From NCBI RefSeq assembly GCF_027923545.1, contig NZ_BROH01000012.1, positions 1 through 64,000 of the forward strand: DNA of 64,000 nt, written 5' to 3'. Below the pieces are notes generated by a model. The model searched no databases. It saw only the letters and a list, made by a program, of their open reading frames with translations, and was not told the DNA's origin. Source of the stretch: Sinisalibacter aestuarii. GTDB taxonomy: Bacteria > Pseudomonadota > Alphaproteobacteria > Rhodobacterales > Rhodobacteraceae. A program made the translations under genes and the position numbers. This document shows positions 62,087 to 64,000 of the stretch, in pieces. The first letter of the stretch is position 1, and each line of letters opens with the position of its first letter.

Positions 62087-62614
62087 ATGAAACACTTTCT
62101 GTTTTCCCTATTGCTCGCGTCGGCGTTCCCCCATGCAGGCATCGGAGATCCCGTAGTGGAGAGCATACTTGCGGTCTATGAAGCGGAATGCGCTGCTGAA
62201 CTTGACCGCCAAATGGACAGTGATCCAAGTGAGTATGTCGGCTTGGTCGCGCCATCTGGCTCGGTTTGGGACATTGAAATCGGGTCAGACGGGCAAACAG
62301 CCACGGTCGTGCATGCCAACTTCGACTGTCCTGGCTTCGGAACCCTTTGGTGCGGGTCTGGCGGTTGCGACAATCACATTGTAGTTGGCGAAGCGGACTA
62401 CACATACTTCGGCTATCGCCCGTTCAGTACATCAGATCTAGATGGAAGGCGTTTCGTCATCCTTCCAGTTCAGGGAGGCGCTTGCAGCAGTACCGGGGGC
62501 GCAAGGGGCTACACTGCGGCACCATGCTTTCGCGTCGCGTACTGGGATGACAAATCGAGGGAGTTTTGGATGGACAGCGATCACTTAACAAAGGGTACTC
62601 CGTTGCACGATTAG
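62087..62614 (+). CDS. Hypothetical secreted protein
   Basis: A 175-residue protein of unknown function. The signal peptide is at residues 1-18 or so (MKHFLFSLLLASAFPHAG). The mature part has six cysteines (AECAAE, NFDCPGF, LWCGSGGCDNH, GACSS and APCFRVAY), suggesting disulphides. FRVAYWDDKSREF and a Gly/Ser-rich middle are the only other landmarks. It converges with the longer hypothetical gene at 62631. The lower GC content suggests acquisition. Confidence 0.6.
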   Translation: MKHFLFSLLLASAFPHAGIGDPVVESILAVYEAECAAELDRQMDSDPSEYVGLVAPSGSVWDIEIGSDGQTATVVHANFDCPGFGTLWCGSGGCDNHIVVGEADYTYFGYRPFSTSDLDGRRFVILPVQGGACSSTGGARGYTAAPCFRVAYWDDKSREFWMDSDHLTKGTPLHD

Positions 62615-62630
62615 ATTCAGTGCGGGAGCG

Positions 62631-63668
62631 TTACTCGCCACGTCTTACAAGAAGACAATGGCTTTCAGTTCGCAAAGCTTGCGGCGTGATAGACAAAATT
62701 GGCTGATGCTCCACCGCCAAGAGATAGACGATAAGATTGGAATCCCGGATCACATTCTCGACCGCAGTATCCCAGTGGGGCATGTCGGCGAGAACGCTTC
62801 GAACACATGATCTGTACTCTGTGTAGTCTTTCTCGGGCTTGTCCCACTCATAGAGTGGTACACCGTCCCACAATTCGCCGACAATCCTAGGTCCCTGGGA
62901 CATGCGAGATTGGTACTCGGAATCGCAACCGCTGAAACCTAGCTCGGAGGTGGCAAGTCGTTCCCGCAAACTGACCACATTCAAGCCAAGAATCGAAAGC
63001 TCATCTGTCCAACCTTTCATGCACGAGATGTACGCCGTGTAGTCCGGCGTTTCTCTGTCTTGCAGTACGCGAAGGGTTTCTGGATCGTCTGGGAGGTGTG
63101 GTTCCGAGCAGAAAGAAGTGAACGAAAGGTACGGTGGCTCCGGGGGTACTAGATCTACTTCATGCGAAAAAAGGTTCGTCGTTTCCATTGTCCCTTTTGA
63201 GAGGTCGAGTTGCGAATTGCTCGGCCCTCGTATTTTGTCCACTGTGGGGAGGAACGCCACCTGCCTCGTCGCAAAGTGTTTTCCCCCTAGGTCGAGCAGG
63301 CCAAAGCTCTGCGTGGTGATGTATTGGCCCAAAAAAGGCTTCGAGTTTCCTGGGGCGCGAGCTTGATCAAGTTCCGACAAGTTGATTTCGAAAACTGACA
63401 CGCCGGGAATGTTGCTTATTCCGAGATCTTCATAGCCAACACCATCAACTGGCGTCCATGTCAGGTCCTGTTGGACCTCAAGGGTTGGTGTCCGGTTAAG
63501 GAATGATCCACGTTGCAGCCTGTAGAGATCGTCCCCGCAGGCAAAAACCATTTCGTGGATGCGTCGATCACGCAGATCAGCGTAGGCATCCAGAAGCGGC
63601 CCCGTGAGTGCGGCTTTGGCGCAGAAAACTTGGATGCTGGCAACGAAAAGAACTGCACGCCCTCGCAT
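62631..63668 (-). CDS. Hypothetical exported protein
   Basis: A 345-residue protein of unknown family. The start at 63668 is chosen because GAAAGGA lies upstream and a signal peptide follows (MRGRAVLFVASIQVFCAKAA, cut before LTGPL). It is rich in aromatic and charged residues with scattered cysteines (VFACGDD, FTSFCSE, YISCMKG, FSGCDSE, YRSCVRS). It ends near a Leu-rich segment (NLIVYLLAVEHQPILSI). It faces the cysteine-rich hypothetical protein at 62087; both may be island cargo. No function is proposed. Confidence 0.6.
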   Translation of the reverse strand: MRGRAVLFVASIQVFCAKAALTGPLLDAYADLRDRRIHEMVFACGDDLYRLQRGSFLNRTPTLEVQQDLTWTPVDGVGYEDLGISNIPGVSVFEINLSELDQARAPGNSKPFLGQYITTQSFGLLDLGGKHFATRQVAFLPTVDKIRGPSNSQLDLSKGTMETTNLFSHEVDLVPPEPPYLSFTSFCSEPHLPDDPETLRVLQDRETPDYTAYISCMKGWTDELSILGLNVVSLRERLATSELGFSGCDSEYQSRMSQGPRIVGELWDGVPLYEWDKPEKDYTEYRSCVRSVLADMPHWDTAVENVIRDSNLIVYLLAVEHQPILSITPQALRTESHCLLVRRGE

Positions 63669-64000
63669 TTTCAAGTCCTTTCGGCACTGCACACAGTCTC
63701 TTACTGCGAAGCGAATTGCTTTGCATCGGGCAGCCGAGCTCCACACTTGTCCCAAACAAGGTGTAATGGCTTTTGAGCCTTGACCCCAGCGAAATTTGGT
63801 CTTTCCAACATTTTCTGCTTTTGCATGTGAAGCAGCCTGCTTCTTGCATCAGTTGATTGTCAATGCACTGCACGGTCAGCTGGAAGCCTGTGTTCCATTG
63901 GTCAACTGTGTGGGCTAGCAGGGCGTAGCTCAGGGGTGGAGCATACTCTGCCGATGCTTGCTTCGTGCACCTTGCCAACCCGAACAAAGCGAATCTTGAG
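63669..64000 (+). other. Right edge with 5'-half tRNA-like fragment
   Basis: About 330 bp without a gene. At 63918-63944 GCAGGGCGTAGCTCAGGGGT, then GGAGCAT, resembles the 5' half of an alphaproteobacterial tRNA-Gly, with an extra A and a G substitution. After a roughly 23-nt insertion, ACCTTGCCAA (63969-63978) resembles its anticodon arm. The rest is degenerate and cut by the window end. It is a tRNA pseudogene or att remnant on the opposite strand to the fragment at 61834. Confidence 0.45.

Overview
The window reads as a chromosomal stretch of a high-GC alphaproteobacterium, most likely a Rhodobacteraceae/Roseobacter-group organism. The support is the PhaZ/PhaC/PhaP/PhaR storage-polymer cluster with a CTGC-N3-GCAG operator, a complete Tad (Flp) pilus locus, the split hisBH/hisA/hisFE arrangement, and a two-copy intergenic motif with the form often seen in that group. 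Genus and species cannot be fixed from the sequence alone.

Layout. 1-882: an 8-bp tandem repeat running off the left edge, abutting a decayed IS1595-type insertion sequence. 979-6802: a MarR regulator divergent from a DHA2 drug exporter, then full-length pyruvate carboxylase. 6888-11448: polyhydroxyalkanoate metabolism (depolymerase divergent from synthase, phasin, repressor). 11488-15858: a LysR regulator facing an operon of class I amidotransferase, glutamine-synthetase-like ligase and DegT aminotransferase. 15984-26691: the Tad pilus locus on the minus strand, from Flp pilin to prepilin peptidase, with a divergent lytic transglycosylase at 27044. 27873-30914: a DprE2-like reductase, DprE1-like oxidase and flippase-like membrane protein. 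31062-36177: purine/ureide catabolism (NCS2 permease, ureidoglycolate lyase, fused allantoinase/OHCU decarboxylase, HIU hydrolase, urate hydroxylase). 36191-37750: an unassigned beta-barrel protein. 37965-43031: an Lrp/AsnC ligand-binding protein and the histidine genes, interrupted by unrelated genes and an SDR remnant. 43044-45932: an RTX protein with a lysozyme-like N-terminus, a CoA-binding protein and an RlmB-type rRNA methyltransferase.

46058-49506 is the most interesting part. An unusual tRNA-Tyr-like gene carries at its 3' end a 3.4-kb island bounded by a 23-bp direct repeat. The island holds a decayed integrase and a tight three-gene operon: an unrecognised TIM-barrel-like protein, an Xre/ParS-type antitoxin and a RES-domain toxin. 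Paired GTGMGACA repeats lie just inside each end.

49690-61443 returns to ordinary chromosome: a PhyH-type dioxygenase, a four-gene 2-oxoacid:acceptor oxidoreductase operon, an ArsR/MFS pair, an SsuABC/ThiXYZ-type ABC transporter and a membrane histidine kinase. At 61834 a 3'-half tRNA-Gly fragment marks the probable edge of a second island. It runs to the right edge, is visibly lower in GC and carries two secreted hypothetical proteins, with a 5'-half tRNA-like fragment at the very end.
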